Shown piece after piece: positions 1-11,700 of a stretch of 64,000 nucleotides of DNA. Both the position numbers and the translations under genes were made by a program. The stretch comes from Hominimerdicola alba 8 (GTDB taxonomy: Bacteria; Bacillota; Clostridia; Oscillospirales; Ruminococcaceae), in NCBI RefSeq assembly GCF_000178155.2, contig NZ_ADKM02000130.1, forward strand, positions 62,001 through 126,000. The letters are read 5' to 3'. Numbering within the stretch: the stretch's first letter is position 1; the number at the start of each line of letters is the position of its first letter. Under the pieces are notes generated by a model. That model saw only the letters and a program-made list of their open reading frames with translations. It did not search any database and was not told the origin of the DNA.

Positions 1-455
1 TTCTGTCAAGAATATCGGGTCTGTTCTCAAGAAGAGGCTTCAATATCGAAAGTCTGGCTGTAGGTCCCACAAATGATGAGTCCATATCAAGGATAACCAT
101 CGTTGCTGACGGTGACGATCATACCGTTGAGCAGATCGAGAAACAGCTGAACAAGCTGATCGAGGTCATCAAAGTCAAGACCTTCGGCAGAGATGAATTT
201 GTAGCGCGTGAACTTATGATAGTCAAGGTGAATGCCCCCGCCGACAAGAGAAGCGAGATAATGACCATAGCCGAGATCACGGGCGCTAAGGTAATGGATA
301 TCACCCTTACCACCATGACGCTGGAGATATGTGACAGATATGACAGGCTGTGCCGTTTTGAGAAAGTTATCGAGCCTTACGGCATACTCGAAATGGCAAG
401 GACGGGAACTGTCGCTGTTGAACGCGGCGCAGAGTATTTCAGCGCAAAAAAGTAA
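1..455 (+). CDS. ilvN: acetolactate synthase small (regulatory) subunit, 5' truncated
   Basis: The reading frame is open from base 3, so only the start of the gene lies outside the window. The first visible residues (LSRISGLFSRRGFNIESL) are the typical ACT-domain opening of IlvN/IlvH, followed by VGPTND and a VIKV segment. The family binds the large subunit and gives valine feedback control of the first common step of branched-chain amino acid synthesis. It ends 61 bases before ilvC, with no terminator between them, so the two are probably one operon. The C-terminal region matches the usual IlvH second domain in length. The family call is secure; which effector it senses cannot be read. Confidence 0.93.
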   Translation, partial: LSRISGLFSRRGFNIESLAVGPTNDESISRITIVADGDDHTVEQIEKQLNKLIEVIKVKTFGRDEFVARELMIVKVNAPADKRSEIMTIAEITGAKVMDITLTTMTLEICDRYDRLCRFEKVIEPYGILEMARTGTVAVERGAEYFSAKK

Positions 456-504
456 GTAATTTGCCCCATCACAGGGTAAAATAAATCAATCCAAAAATAT
501 TTAG

Positions 505-1542
<1,038 letters not shown>

Positions 1543-1565
1543 TTTTCTGACAAATAAGCTATATG

Positions 1566-1598
1566 AAACTCTCCCGCGTGTCGGGAGAGTTTTTTTTG
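1566..1598 (+). terminator. terminator of ilvC
   Basis: An 11-bp perfect stem (AAACTCTCCCG with CGGGAGAGTTT) with a 5-base loop is followed by a run of T residues, 24 bases after the ilvC stop. Confidence 0.92.
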
Positions 1599-1640
1599 TT
1601 TTGTTTCCAAAATGGAAATGTTAATTCTTAACAATTTCTG

Positions 1641-1669
1641 TTGACTTTCGGCTCTGCCTGCATTATAAT
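1641..1669 (+). promoter_or_regulatory. sigma-A promoter of candidate small RNA
   Basis: TTGACT and TATAAT are separated by exactly 17 bp. No convincing coding sequence follows; the transcript would start near 1676 and meet an intrinsic terminator about 70 bases on. Confidence 0.75.
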
Positions 1670-1675
1670 TATCTT

Positions 1676-1746
1676 AAGGTGCAAATATGTCTTGGGGAGA
1701 GGCGTACCCGAAAACCGCAGCTGGGGTAGCTGTGGTCTTCTTTTTT
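1676..1746 (+). ncRNA. candidate small RNA of about 70 nt
   Basis: This interval lies between a near-perfect promoter and an intrinsic terminator (9-bp stem ACCGCAGCT/AGCTGTGGT at 1714-1736, then CTTC and six T). Upstream of the terminator is a G-rich part (TTGGGGAGAGGCGTACCCG) that can pair within itself. The next gene at 1916 has its own consensus promoter after this terminator, so this is unlikely to be its leader. I do not recognise the RNA family. The same bases are nominally open as a 65-codon frame, but it lacks an RBS and begins inside the promoter. Confidence 0.55.
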
Positions 1747-1834
1747 GCCCTGAATGCTATATGTCGTTTGGTATAAAAATGTTGCGTAAAAATGAGCAAA
1801 ATGCAATAAATTTTAGTCATGAGGACTGCGGAGA

Positions 1835-1863
1835 TTGACAAGAATTCCAAAACGTGTTATAAT
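1835..1863 (+). promoter_or_regulatory. promoter of PP2C gene
   Basis: A full-consensus TTGACA and TATAAT with 17 bp between them, about 50 bases before the start codon at 1916. Confidence 0.85.
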
Positions 1864-1915
1864 TTTAGTGTGGGCGCATATGCGCGAATCGTGTGATTTT
1901 TTTGGGGTCTGATCT

Positions 1916-2977
1916 ATGAAGTACTACGTTTATGGATATACCAATACAGGTAACAGAGATAAAAATGAAGATGCCGTACTGGTCGGTAATGAAGTAGTCA
2001 ACGATGGTTTTCGTGAGGCTGTGCTTGATGCGCCCTTTATCACAGGCATCTGTGACGGCGTAGGCGGCGAAAAAGCGGGCGAAGTCGCTTCGCGTACCTG
2101 CCTGCAAATGCTCTCTGAGGTAGAATATACCGCATCTTCCGATCTTAAGAGTGTCGTGCTGGATATCCACAACAAGATAAAAAAGGTCGGCTCACGCAGC
2201 CGCAGCGCCGAAAATATGCAGACCACTCTCTGCGCACTGGCTGTCGATGAAGAAGGGCGCGGGCTGTGCCTCAATGTGGGTGACAGCAGACTCTACCGCT
2301 TCGTCAACGGCACTATCAGACAGATATCCACCGATCAGAGTCTTGGTCAGCTGATGTATAATAAAGGTGCGATAGATACCGCCGAAGAACTTGTGCCCGA
2401 ATACCGCGCAGCCATAGTTTCCGCTATAGGCAGCCCCCATAGTGAGCCGAATGTCGAGCAGGTGCCCCTTGTCAGTGATTTCGGCGCTGAACCCGATGAT
2501 ATGGTCATAATCACCAGTGACGGTATATCCGACTATGTCAGCGATAACGAGTTCGAGGTCGGTCTGTCGATGGATCTGCCCATCTCCGAAAAACTGGCTG
2601 CACTGGCAAAACTTGCTCTGCTCAACGGCAGTAACGATAATCTGTCAATAATCGGTATCAAGCCTTTTCTCGATTTTGAAGAACTTGCCGCACTGACCAG
2701 CCACGATGCCGTCAGTGAAACGGTGAATGTCATGGAGATGCTGGAGGAGCAGTCTGCTCCCCGCACCGCTGAGGAAAAGGACGAACTCAGCGATATACTG
2801 ACGATCGATCTGGGCGATATAATCGGTAAAAGTAAGCCCGAACCAAAGCCCGAACCTCACCATGAGATAGTCAGCCGTGAGGATATCGAACTTGAAACGC
2901 ATGACCTGTTCATGCAGGCGCAGGCATCACTTTCAAGGCTTTCGGGTATGATACCCAAAAAGAAAAAGGACGACTGA
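1916..2977 (+). CDS. PP2C-family protein serine/threonine phosphatase
   Basis: This 353-residue protein begins with a PP2C catalytic domain of about 240 residues: RNKNEDA-type opening (GNRDKNEDAV), metal-binding DGVGGEKAGEVAS, GDSRLYRF, SDGISDYVS and the closing DNLSIIGI. All visible aspartates expected to hold the Mn/Mg pair are present. The family (PrpC/Stp) reverses Hanks-type kinase phosphorylation. A C-terminal extension of about 110 residues is acidic and Pro/Glu-rich with no membrane segment, so the enzyme is cytosolic. Unusually it is not next to a kinase; the only eukaryotic-type kinase here is 27 kb away (minus strand, 29722-32187). It is monocistronic by its own promoter. Confidence 0.93.
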   Translation: MKYYVYGYTNTGNRDKNEDAVLVGNEVVNDGFREAVLDAPFITGICDGVGGEKAGEVASRTCLQMLSEVEYTASSDLKSVVLDIHNKIKKVGSRSRSAENMQTTLCALAVDEEGRGLCLNVGDSRLYRFVNGTIRQISTDQSLGQLMYNKGAIDTAEELVPEYRAAIVSAIGSPHSEPNVEQVPLVSDFGAEPDDMVIITSDGISDYVSDNEFEVGLSMDLPISEKLAALAKLALLNGSNDNLSIIGIKPFLDFEELAALTSHDAVSETVNVMEMLEEQSAPRTAEEKDELSDILTIDLGDIIGKSKPEPKPEPHHEIVSREDIELETHDLFMQAQASLSRLSGMIPKKKKDD

Positions 2978-3104
2978 AACTCCAATAACGTTTGCAAAGC
3001 CTAAATTCAGGGATTTTTCAAACAACTATTAGGTAATAATGATGAAAATATTCCTGAACGCATTGTTAGTTTACGGTAAAACGATGAATAATCTTAGCAA
3101 TGTA

Positions 3105-3133
3105 TTGACAAAACGGACATTCTGTTGTAAAAT
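3105..3133 (+). promoter_or_regulatory. promoter of dockerin gene
   Basis: TTGACA and TAAAAT with a 17-bp spacer, about 65 bases upstream of the start codon. Confidence 0.78.
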
Positions 3134-3198
3134 ATTTAAAGAAATAGACAAGGAAGGTCTATTCAAGATCACGATGAAACGAATTGGAGGAATTTGAG

Positions 3199-4011
3199 AT
3201 GAAGAATTCAAAGATCGTTGCAGCTATGGCAGCTGCATCTATGGCTGTATCTATGCTGTCTATGGTTACCGCTTCTGCTGATATTACTTCTGATATCGAT
3301 GAAGTTAAGGTAGATGGCAAGAGCGTATTTTTCAGCCTGACTGATAACGGCTATGATCCTGCTGAAGTAAAGAGCGTTTCTTTCACTTTCAGCGTTGATG
3401 ATACTGACGGCTTCGGCGGCGGCATCATGTTCCAGAGCGATAAGAACAACTGGGATCAGAGAGATGGCGTATGGGATTGGGGCAACCCCGGTGCTGACAA
3501 GCCTATCACCGCTGAGGGTGAGGATGGCGAGTACACCCTGACTTTCGATCTGGAAGGCTACTTTGATGATTTCGATGGTGACATCACTTGGGCACAGGTT
3601 TATGTTCAGCAGTGGTGGGGCAATAACATCACCGTTACCGCTGTTGATGTAGCTACCGCTGATGCTCCTGTAGACGAGCCCGTTGACGAGCCCGTTGATG
3701 AGCCCGTAGACGAGCCTGTTGATGTTGTTCCTACCGATGCAGAAACTACTGACGGTGAGACCGATACTACCGGTGATCAGGATACTACCGATGCTGAAAC
3801 TACCGGTGTAGGCGATGTAAACGGCGATGGCAAGATCAACGTAACTGACGTTTCTAAGGTTGCTGCTCACGTTAAGGGCGTAAAGGCTCTGACAACTGAC
3901 GAGCAGGACAGAGCAGACGTTAACGGCGATGGCAAGGTAAACGTTACTGACGTTTCTCTGCTGGCTGCACACGTAAAGAACGTTAAGAAGCTGGCTGTTA
4001 AGGCTAACTAA
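3199..4011 (+). CDS. secreted dockerin protein with putative carbohydrate-binding domain
   Basis: ATG 3199 is the start, because the GGAGG at 3186-3190 sits 8 bases before it; the in-frame TTG at 3184 overlaps that RBS. A Sec signal peptide (about residues 1-28, ending TASA) leads to a beta-rich domain of about 120 residues rich in Trp/Tyr (DKNNWDQRDGVWDWG, VQQWWG) that resembles a carbohydrate-binding module. A PVDE-repeat linker and Thr-rich spacer follow, then a type I dockerin with two calcium loops (DVNGDGKINVTD and DVNGDGKVNVTD). Dockerins plug into cohesins of cellulosomal scaffoldins. No catalytic domain is visible, so it is a binding or structural component. Codon bias suggests high expression. 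Confidence 0.87.
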   Translation: MKNSKIVAAMAAASMAVSMLSMVTASADITSDIDEVKVDGKSVFFSLTDNGYDPAEVKSVSFTFSVDDTDGFGGGIMFQSDKNNWDQRDGVWDWGNPGADKPITAEGEDGEYTLTFDLEGYFDDFDGDITWAQVYVQQWWGNNITVTAVDVATADAPVDEPVDEPVDEPVDEPVDVVPTDAETTDGETDTTGDQDTTDAETTGVGDVNGDGKINVTDVSKVAAHVKGVKALTTDEQDRADVNGDGKVNVTDVSLLAAHVKNVKKLAVKAN

Positions 4012-4041
4012 TTAACGTAACTGTTACTTAATAAGCATTAT

Positions 4042-4071
4042 AAGCGAACGCTTTCGGGCGTTCGCTTTTTT
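4042..4071 (+). terminator. terminator of dockerin gene
   Basis: A 10-bp stem AAGCGAACGC/GCGTTCGCTT with a 6-base loop and a T-run, about 30 bases after the stop. Confidence 0.9.
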
Positions 4072-4075
4072 GTGC

Positions 4076-4104
4076 TTGACTTGCGGCATAAAATGGAGTA
4101 TAAT
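4076..4104 (+). promoter_or_regulatory. promoter of ldh
   Basis: TTGACT and TATAAT with a 17-bp spacer, right after the preceding terminator. Confidence 0.82.
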
Positions 4105-4154
4105 GGTATATAATAAGACCAACAACGATAAGTCATAAAAGGAGAGATGTAAAA

Positions 4155-5108
4155 ATGACGACTGACAGACGCAAAGTGGTGCTTATAGGCACAGGTATGG
4201 TGGGCATGAGTTTTGCCTATTCACTGGTGAATCAGGGCGGTATCTGTAACGAACTGGTGCTCATAGATGTCAATACTGTCCGCGCAAACGGCGAGGCTAT
4301 GGATCTTAATCACGGTCTTGCTTTCGCTAAATCAAATATGAAGATCTACGCGGGCGAATATAAAGACTGCAAGGACGCTGATATCGTGGTCATTGCCGCA
4401 GGCGTTGCCCAGAAAGAGGGCGAAACCCGCCTTGACCTCCTTAAACGCAATGTCGAAGTCTTCCGCTCTATCGTCACACCCGTTGTCCGTTCGGGCTTTG
4501 ATGGCATTTTCCTTGTAGCTACAAACCCCGTCGATATCATGACCCGCGTAACTTACGAACTTTCGCGTTTCGGCGCTTCGCGCGTCATCGGTACAGGTAC
4601 TTCACTCGATACCGCCAGACTCCGCTACCTGCTGGGCGACTATTTCACCGTTGACCCCAAGAATATCCACGCATATGTCATCGGTGAACACGGCGACAGC
4701 GAGTTCGTGCCGCTGTCACAGGTGATGATGGCTACCAAGCCCGTCATGAAGATACTCGAAGATGAACGCAACAGCTATTGCATCGATGATATGCAGTCGA
4801 TAGAAGAACAGGTGCGCACCGCCGCCTATAAAATAATCGAGGCGAAACGCGCTACCTACTACGGCATCGGCATGGCGCTCACCCGCATCGTCAAGGCTAT
4901 ATTGGGCGACGAGAACAGCGTGCTGACAGTTTCCGCGAAACTCTGCGGCGAGTATGGCTACCGCGATGTGTTCATCGGCGTGCCTTCGATAATCGGCAGA
5001 AACGGTGTCAAGGAGATAATCGAACTTGACCTCAACGAAGAGGAAAAGGAAAAGTTCAAAAGTTCCGTCAATGTCCTCAATGAGCATTTTGACCCGCTGG
5101 AACTTTGA
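4155..5108 (+). CDS. ldh: L-lactate dehydrogenase
   Basis: A 317-residue NAD-dependent LDH/MDH-family enzyme: Rossmann motif GTGMVGMSFAYSL, DVNTVRANGEAMDL as the NAD-ribose Asp region, substrate loop around QKEGETRLDLL, and the catalytic His in GEHGDSEFVP. GETR with Gln before it favours lactate over malate dehydrogenase (family knowledge). It would regenerate NAD by reducing pyruvate in fermentation. It has its own promoter, an aggagag RBS and its own terminator, so it is a single-gene unit. Confidence 0.94.
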   Translation: MTTDRRKVVLIGTGMVGMSFAYSLVNQGGICNELVLIDVNTVRANGEAMDLNHGLAFAKSNMKIYAGEYKDCKDADIVVIAAGVAQKEGETRLDLLKRNVEVFRSIVTPVVRSGFDGIFLVATNPVDIMTRVTYELSRFGASRVIGTGTSLDTARLRYLLGDYFTVDPKNIHAYVIGEHGDSEFVPLSQVMMATKPVMKILEDERNSYCIDDMQSIEEQVRTAAYKIIEAKRATYYGIGMALTRIVKAILGDENSVLTVSAKLCGEYGYRDVFIGVPSIIGRNGVKEIIELDLNEEEKEKFKSSVNVLNEHFDPLEL

Positions 5109-5196
5109 ACCCAGTGCAGATAGCATAAAGCTCACTCACAGATACACGCATTCGGCGCAGTATGTATGAATATTCGTTTACTGTAATTATTTATTT

Positions 5197-5232
5197 TCCC
5201 CCACTGTGTTATTTCACAGCGGGGGATTTTTT
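5197..5232 (+). terminator. terminator of ldh
   Basis: Stem TCCCCCaCTGTG/CACAGcGGGGGA with one A-C mismatch, a 6-base loop and a T-run. Confidence 0.88.
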
Positions 5233-5340
5233 GCAGATTTAGCCAAAAGTTACTTTTATTAATAAAGATATAAAGTTTTTAATATTAACCGCTTACTTTT
5301 GAATTAATTGACAAAGTTGTATTGTTGATGTTAATAATTG

Positions 5341-5369
5341 TTGACAGCAGACTGATTTGATGGTACTAT
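5341..5369 (+). promoter_or_regulatory. promoter of surface protein gene
   Basis: TTGACA and TACTAT with a 17-bp spacer. A second possible -35 lies upstream (TTGACA at 5308). Either would give a leader of about 340 bases before the start codon at 5718. Confidence 0.65.
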
Positions 5370-5379
5370 ATTAATATAT

Positions 5380-5717
5380 ATGGCTAAAGTATGGTCATAT
5401 TGTGTTTACTTTTTCGATGCAGTGCGTCGGCTGTTTTGAAAGAGTATGAACAATAAACGCTCTCAGATCATGTACCTGCGGTAAATGCCGCAGACAGAGA
5501 GGAAAAGATAACATCACATGCCCTTGTCAGAAGTGGAGCTTTCGTGGTGTGATAAGGGGATAGCTTTAGTTGTGTCACACATATGTCACGGAAAATGCTT
5601 GAAACAGCAGTTCTGCGCGATCTTGTACCGCGCACGAATATCTGCTGTATGCTGTGACACAGCTGAGCCGATGATCTGATGCGTTTATACAGAATAGTAT
5701 AAGGGGGAATGCTTTAC
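5380..5717 (+). promoter_or_regulatory. long structured 5' leader of surface protein gene
   Basis: The leader contains several stems: TGCGG/CCGCA at 5477-5492; CCCTTGTCA (5521-5529) with TGATAAGGG (5550-5558); and an extended hairpin at 5568-5664. In the last, the outer 12 bp are AGTTGTGTCACA with TGTGACACAGCT, the middle is ACAGCA/TGCTGT, and the tip is TGCGCG/CGCGCA. None is followed by a T-run, so they are not simple terminators. I do not recognise a known riboswitch. The RBS (aaggggga) is 10 bases before ATG 5718. Confidence 0.5.
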
Positions 5718-8700
5718 ATGCAAAAAAGCACTCACAGGCTGTGTTACAGGGTGCTGGCGGGAATGCTCTCGCTGGTGTGCCTGTTTTCGCTGCTGATGGG
5801 AACTGCGCCCGCTGCCTTTGCAGCATCGGCTGAGTATCCCGAAAATATCGAACTGCTGTTTCTCAATAAGCCGAATGATAATATAATCATCTCGGAAGAT
5901 GAGCGAAGCGCGGATTTCAACATACCTGATTCCGGTCAGCAGGTCGATATAAGGCTTCGCATAAGCCTTAACAAGAAGTATGAGGAAGGTCAGCTTAGTA
6001 TCATCATACCTTACAATGCGTTCAAAAACCGTAATGGCGAATATTTCCGTATGACGAACAAGATCGCTTTCCTCAACCAGATCAACGCTGAGGCATCTCT
6101 GCTGAAAGTCGTTCAGGACAGATCGGGTCGTCCCGGTGAAGATTCGGTCATCGAACTTACTAACAAGACTGCAAGCGCACCTCAGATCGAACTGGATATC
6201 AGCTATCTGGTCAATGCTGTCACTGTTGAGGATAACAGCGTGCAGGACTACGGTATAAAGATCATCGACACCAAGACAGGTGAGGATCGTTCGCCCGAAA
6301 AGCTGACTGCGACTTTCCGCACACATGTCAGAAATGCGAAGATCTATAAGTATACCGAGAACGAAGGCATTGACGAGGGCTGTTATTACGCTTGGGACGA
6401 TATGCTGGAGGAAAGATATAAGCTCACCAGCAAATACGGCATCGACGAAGCCGCATTCAACGAGCTTTGCAAAGAATATGACTACGTGGGTTACCGCTTC
6501 ATGTGCAGTGTTGACTGCAACCAGACAGTGCAGATGTACTTCAAGGAAGATCCTGAGGGCGGTGAAGCTGTGGCAATGTCACAGCTGTACAACTATAAGA
6601 ACTGTACCCCCCTCGATAAGGTAACAGAGGGTGAGCACGCAGGCGAGTGGCTCTACAACGGCAATGATGCCGAGTTCCTCTGTCTTGTAAGATATCCTAA
6701 GTCTGTGGCAGAAAGCGCAGACGGCGAGAATAACCCTTACATCAAAAATAATGTCACCGTCACATATGTGGGCGTTGACGGCGATACCAAAGATATCACC
6801 TCAAACAGCGATACCTGCCGTTCGATATGGCAGGGCATGGGCGCACTCTATCACGGCGATATCTGGAGCGTAAGGAAAGAGTCGGGTCCCGACCCATCGG
6901 GCGCACTTGACCTCCTCCGCGCAGGCAGGGACGCTACTTTCAGCTATACCGTAACAGGTATCGGTCTGACCTATAAGTACGGCGCGGCAGACGGCTTCAC
7001 CTACAAGAACGGTCCATATTCTATGGAAGTTGTGGACGATGCACTGTATGTCAACGGTCTTGGCGAAAACGGCAAATCCAGCGCCAGACTCGGTCCCTAT
7101 GATTTCCATTTCAAGACATTCACTATGGCAGTAAGCCATAAGGATGTTACTTCCGTAAAACTGAACCTTGATGTAAACGCATATACCATGCGCCCCATCA
7201 AAGACAGAAAGCCTGTCGAGGTCTATGTAATGACCGCCGACAAGCCCGATGTTTGGCAGCTTGACCAGACAGTTTCACTGCCAAAGGGTTCCAGCGACTT
7301 TGAATATGCCGATGAGAACGGCAGCGCGGTCTTCAAGTTCAAGCATGATAAGGTCTACAGGATAAAGTTCACCTATCCCGATGCAAACGGCGATATCGAA
7401 CTTGACTCCAATGTTACAGGTGTCCTCAAGGGCACAGGCAGCACCGTTAAGCAGGTCATCGCCAATATGGATAAGATAAACCTCAAGAACTTCCAGCTGT
7501 TCAACTGGGATGGTCAGATGGGCTATGACGGAAACGGCAGATGGGAGAACCCCTCTGACGGCGCTACTGTTTACTCTTCCGATAAATGGGTAAGACAGGA
7601 TCTTCTTGAATTTGATGCTCAGAATTATGAGGGTCATGTCAACGAAGACGGCAATGTAAAGATAGCCAACAGACTTTCTGCCAGCAACAACATAATCGGC
7701 GCAGATGCTATCTGCGGCGCTGCAAAGGTTAGCGAGGGCATTGAGCAGGAAGACCAGCGCATCTATTGTAACTATACACTGGCAGCAATGTCAGGTAAGG
7801 CAGCTACCCCCGAAGAACTTGCACAGCTGATAGAACTGGGCGTTGTCGGCGGAAGCAATACAGTGGTCTTCCATGAACTTCTGCCTGTCGGCATGAGTCT
7901 TGAATCGGTCGAGCCTGTTGTTGGCGAGTCAACCAATTTTGAAGACAACCCCAAGCAGTATAACTGGGCTAAACTGTGGACGCAGTACAGCGGTCATATC
8001 CACCCCGTATCTGCACTTGAACCCAAGATATCCTATGAAGTAACAGATAACTACAAGGGTACTTTACGCCAGATGGCGACCATCACCGTGACTTACCCCG
8101 AACTGCCTATAGCTAAACTGGGCGAGTACAACAACAGCTGCTACGTGCTGGCATCTGTTATAAAGGTAAAGACACGCGGCGAGTATGCAGACCTCAGAAC
8201 TTCAAAGCTGGATAACTACATGGTAGCACAGTACCTTGATGATGAGGGCAAGCCTGTCAAACTGGGCGGCGTTATGGCAAAGCCCGATGACGGCGGCGTT
8301 TACTCCGATATCAAAGACAGGGAAGGCAATGCCGCACTCAACGATGTCGATGAAGACGGCGATACCACGACCACTTCCATCGTTGCCGCAGATGCCTCCG
8401 ATACAGTAGTTATGTACTATTCGGGCACACAGCTTGAAAAGAAGATAAAGGCTGATGACTTTGATACCTATTTCAAGGACTTCACCCAGACCTACGCAGG
8501 TCATAACTATACCTACAGGATACAGTTCTTCACAAATGTAGGTACTGCCAAGAATGTCGTTATCTACGACTCTATCGAAGAGGCGTATAACGAGTCGAAG
8601 TATCAGGGTCTTCCTTACTGGAAAGGCACCCTCTACGGTGTTGACCTCAGTGAAGCTAAGGACGCAGGTTTTGATAAGATAAAGGTCTATGTCAACACAT

Positions 8701-11700
8701 CTCACTTCTATTCTGATGGAGAGATAGCTACAAACTACGATGCAGGCTATGAGGGTCTTACTCCCGCAGACCTGACTGCTGCCAACGGCTGGCAGCTGAT
8801 AGACCCCGATAATTACGACGGCTGGGCTGATGTCAAGACAATAGCATTCAGCATCGGTGAAGATGTAACTTTCGGTCAGGCAGATGACCTGCCCAAGTCG
8901 GTCAGCGTTTACCTGAAAATGACTGCACCCGATACTATCCACCCCGACCAGACTCCCACAAGTCAGGTGCTTGCATATAATGCACCCGCTTACTACAGCG
9001 AAAAGAAGATGGGTCTTACCGACTGGTCGAAGGATACCACCATCGCAAATGTGGTAACAATAGGTCTTAAATCTGCCACCGCAGATATCCCCGCTGTGAC
9101 CAAAAAGGTAACAGGCGCGGCACTGCCCGCTGATTTTGAGGATACCTGCACCTTTAACATCAAGCCAGTGAACGGTTCACAGGCACCCCGCGCTTATAAT
9201 AATGGCGTATGGGGCAAGGCGATAAGCGCAGTCAACGTAAAGGTCAATGCCGAAAACGCCACTGCTGTCGCTGATGAAAACGGCAGTCTGCTGTTCACCG
9301 AACCCTGCACTCAGTCCTACGAGATAACCGAGAAAGCAGGCGCAAAGGAAGGCGTTACCTACAGCAAGGAAAAATATCTGGTGACCTACGATGTCACCGA
9401 TGAAAGAAAAGATGTTCAGTATGATGACAACACCCTGCTGAATGTCGAGATGCACATCTACAAGACCGCCGATGCTGAGGGCAATGCCCTTGAAACACCC
9501 ATCGAGGTCAAGAGCATCGAGTTTGAAAACAACTACGAACCCGCTCCCGCTGAGTTCGAGATACCCACTGTCATCAAGAAGATAAAGGGTGCTGAAAGAC
9601 CTGAGGAGAAGGAGTTCACTTTCGGTATACTCAACACTTACGTTGGTGTCATCATACCCATGCCCGAAAAGCCCATTGTAACTATCAAGGGCGAGGGCAA
9701 GGCAAGTTTCGGCAAGGTGCTGTACACCAAAGCAGGTAAATACAGATACATTATAAAAGAGATAGCCTCAGGACAGAAGGGCTACACCTATGACGGTCAC
9801 GGCTACCTTCTGATAGTTAATGTAACCGATGTTGGCGGCAAGCTGAAAGCCGAAGTTTCAGAGCTTACAAGGTCAGACCCCGAAACAGAAGTTTCAGAAA
9901 CAGCCGAAGAGATAGTATTCGAGAACACCTATACTCCCAACCCCAGCAGTGCTGTGGTTTTCCCCGAAGTTTATAAGCAGTTCTCAGGTCATAACAGACT
10001 TGATGACAAGGAGTTCAATTTCACACTCTCTGCCAAAAACGGCGCACCTCTGCCCGAAAAGACCACTGTTACCGTAGTAGGTGCAGGTAAGGCATCTTTT
10101 GGCGGTATAAGCTACGATAAGGCAGGCAAGTATGTCTATGAGATAACCGAAGATGACTTCGACCTGAGTTATGTCGGCTATACTAAGGACAACACCGTTT
10201 ATACCTACACCGTCACCGTTGTTGACAACGACGGTCAGCTTGAGGCTGAGGGCGTGCTGACAAATGCAGGCAATGCCGCAAATGCAGCCATCTTTGTAAA
10301 TGACTACACACCTATTCCCACAAGCATCGTAACAGGCGCACCTGTCAAGAAGATAGACGGCGACACTCACGGCAATGAACCAAAGGTATTTGCCTTTGAG
10401 ATGACTCCCGTAAACGGCGCACCCGCACCTGCAAGCACCATTTCAAGGGTTCAGGGCGAGGGTACAGGCAGAAGTTTCGGCAGGATATCCTTCACCGAAG
10501 CAGGCACCTACAGCTATACAATAAGCGAAAAGGCTCTGCCTGACGACTATACAGGCTTCACTAAGGATAACGCAGTCTATGACTACACCGTTACCGTTAC
10601 CGATAACGGCGGCAGACTCACCGCAAATGGCGTTCTCACCCTCAACGGCGTGCGCACCGATGAACTTGCGTTCACCAATACCTATAAGCCCGAAGGCACC
10701 TATATCGATGTTCCTATGGCTGTCAAGAAGGTAGAGGGCGATATCGGTGAAAACGAGGATAAGGTATTCACCTTTGAGATCATCTCCGCTGAGGAAAATG
10801 CAGATATCGTTCTGCCAATGCCCGATAAGACTACCGCCACCGTAACAGGCAGCGGCGAAGCTACATCTTTCGGCTCTGTAAAGTACGATGATGTTGGCAC
10901 ATACCACTACTCTATCATCGAGCATGAACTTGATGATACTCACACAGGCTATACCAGAGATGAGTCTGTGTACGCGCTGACTGTCACCGTCACCGATATC
11001 GACGGCAAGCTGTCAGCATCATATGAACTCACTAAGGACGGCGAACAGTTCGACTCTGCCGAGTTCGTCAACGAGTACAAACCACTCCCCACCGAACTTG
11101 AACTGCCCGTTGCAGTCAAGGAGATAGACGGCGATACCGCCGACAGCGAGGACAGAGAGTTCACATTCGTTCTCACCGATGCAGAGGACACTTCTTCTGC
11201 CGAACAGCCCAAGCCCGACCCGAATACCGCTAAGGTAACAGGCGCAGGCGAGGCTACACCTTTCGGTAAGATAAAGTTCACCGAAGCAGGGGAGTACAGC
11301 TATGAGATATTTGAGCAGGAACTCGATGATACTCACGCAGGCTACACCCGCGATGGTTCCATCTACAGTGTAGTTGTTACCGTCACCGATAAGGACGGTC
11401 AGCTGACTGCATCATATGTTATGACCAAAAACGGCGAACCTGCCGACAAGCCGGTGTTCGTCAACGACTACAAGGCTGAACCCTGTGACCTTGAACTGCC
11501 TGTAGCAGTCAAGGAGATAGACGGTATCGTTCCCGATGAAGAGGAGAGAGAGTTCACATTTGAACTGACCTCCGCTGAGGACAAGAACGCACCGATGCCC
11601 GAAAAGGCAGTCGTTGCCGTAAAGGGCGAGGGCGAAGCTGAAGCATTCGGCAAGGTGACCTACGATAAGGCAGGCACCTACACCTACGAGATATTCGAGC

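Noticed and set aside
1641-1838. A 65-codon frame after ilvC
   Set aside because: It starts inside a consensus promoter, spans a terminator and lacks an RBS.
3184-3198. Upstream TTG start of the dockerin gene
   Set aside because: The TTG overlaps the GGAGG that serves ATG 3199; the signal peptide fits the ATG.
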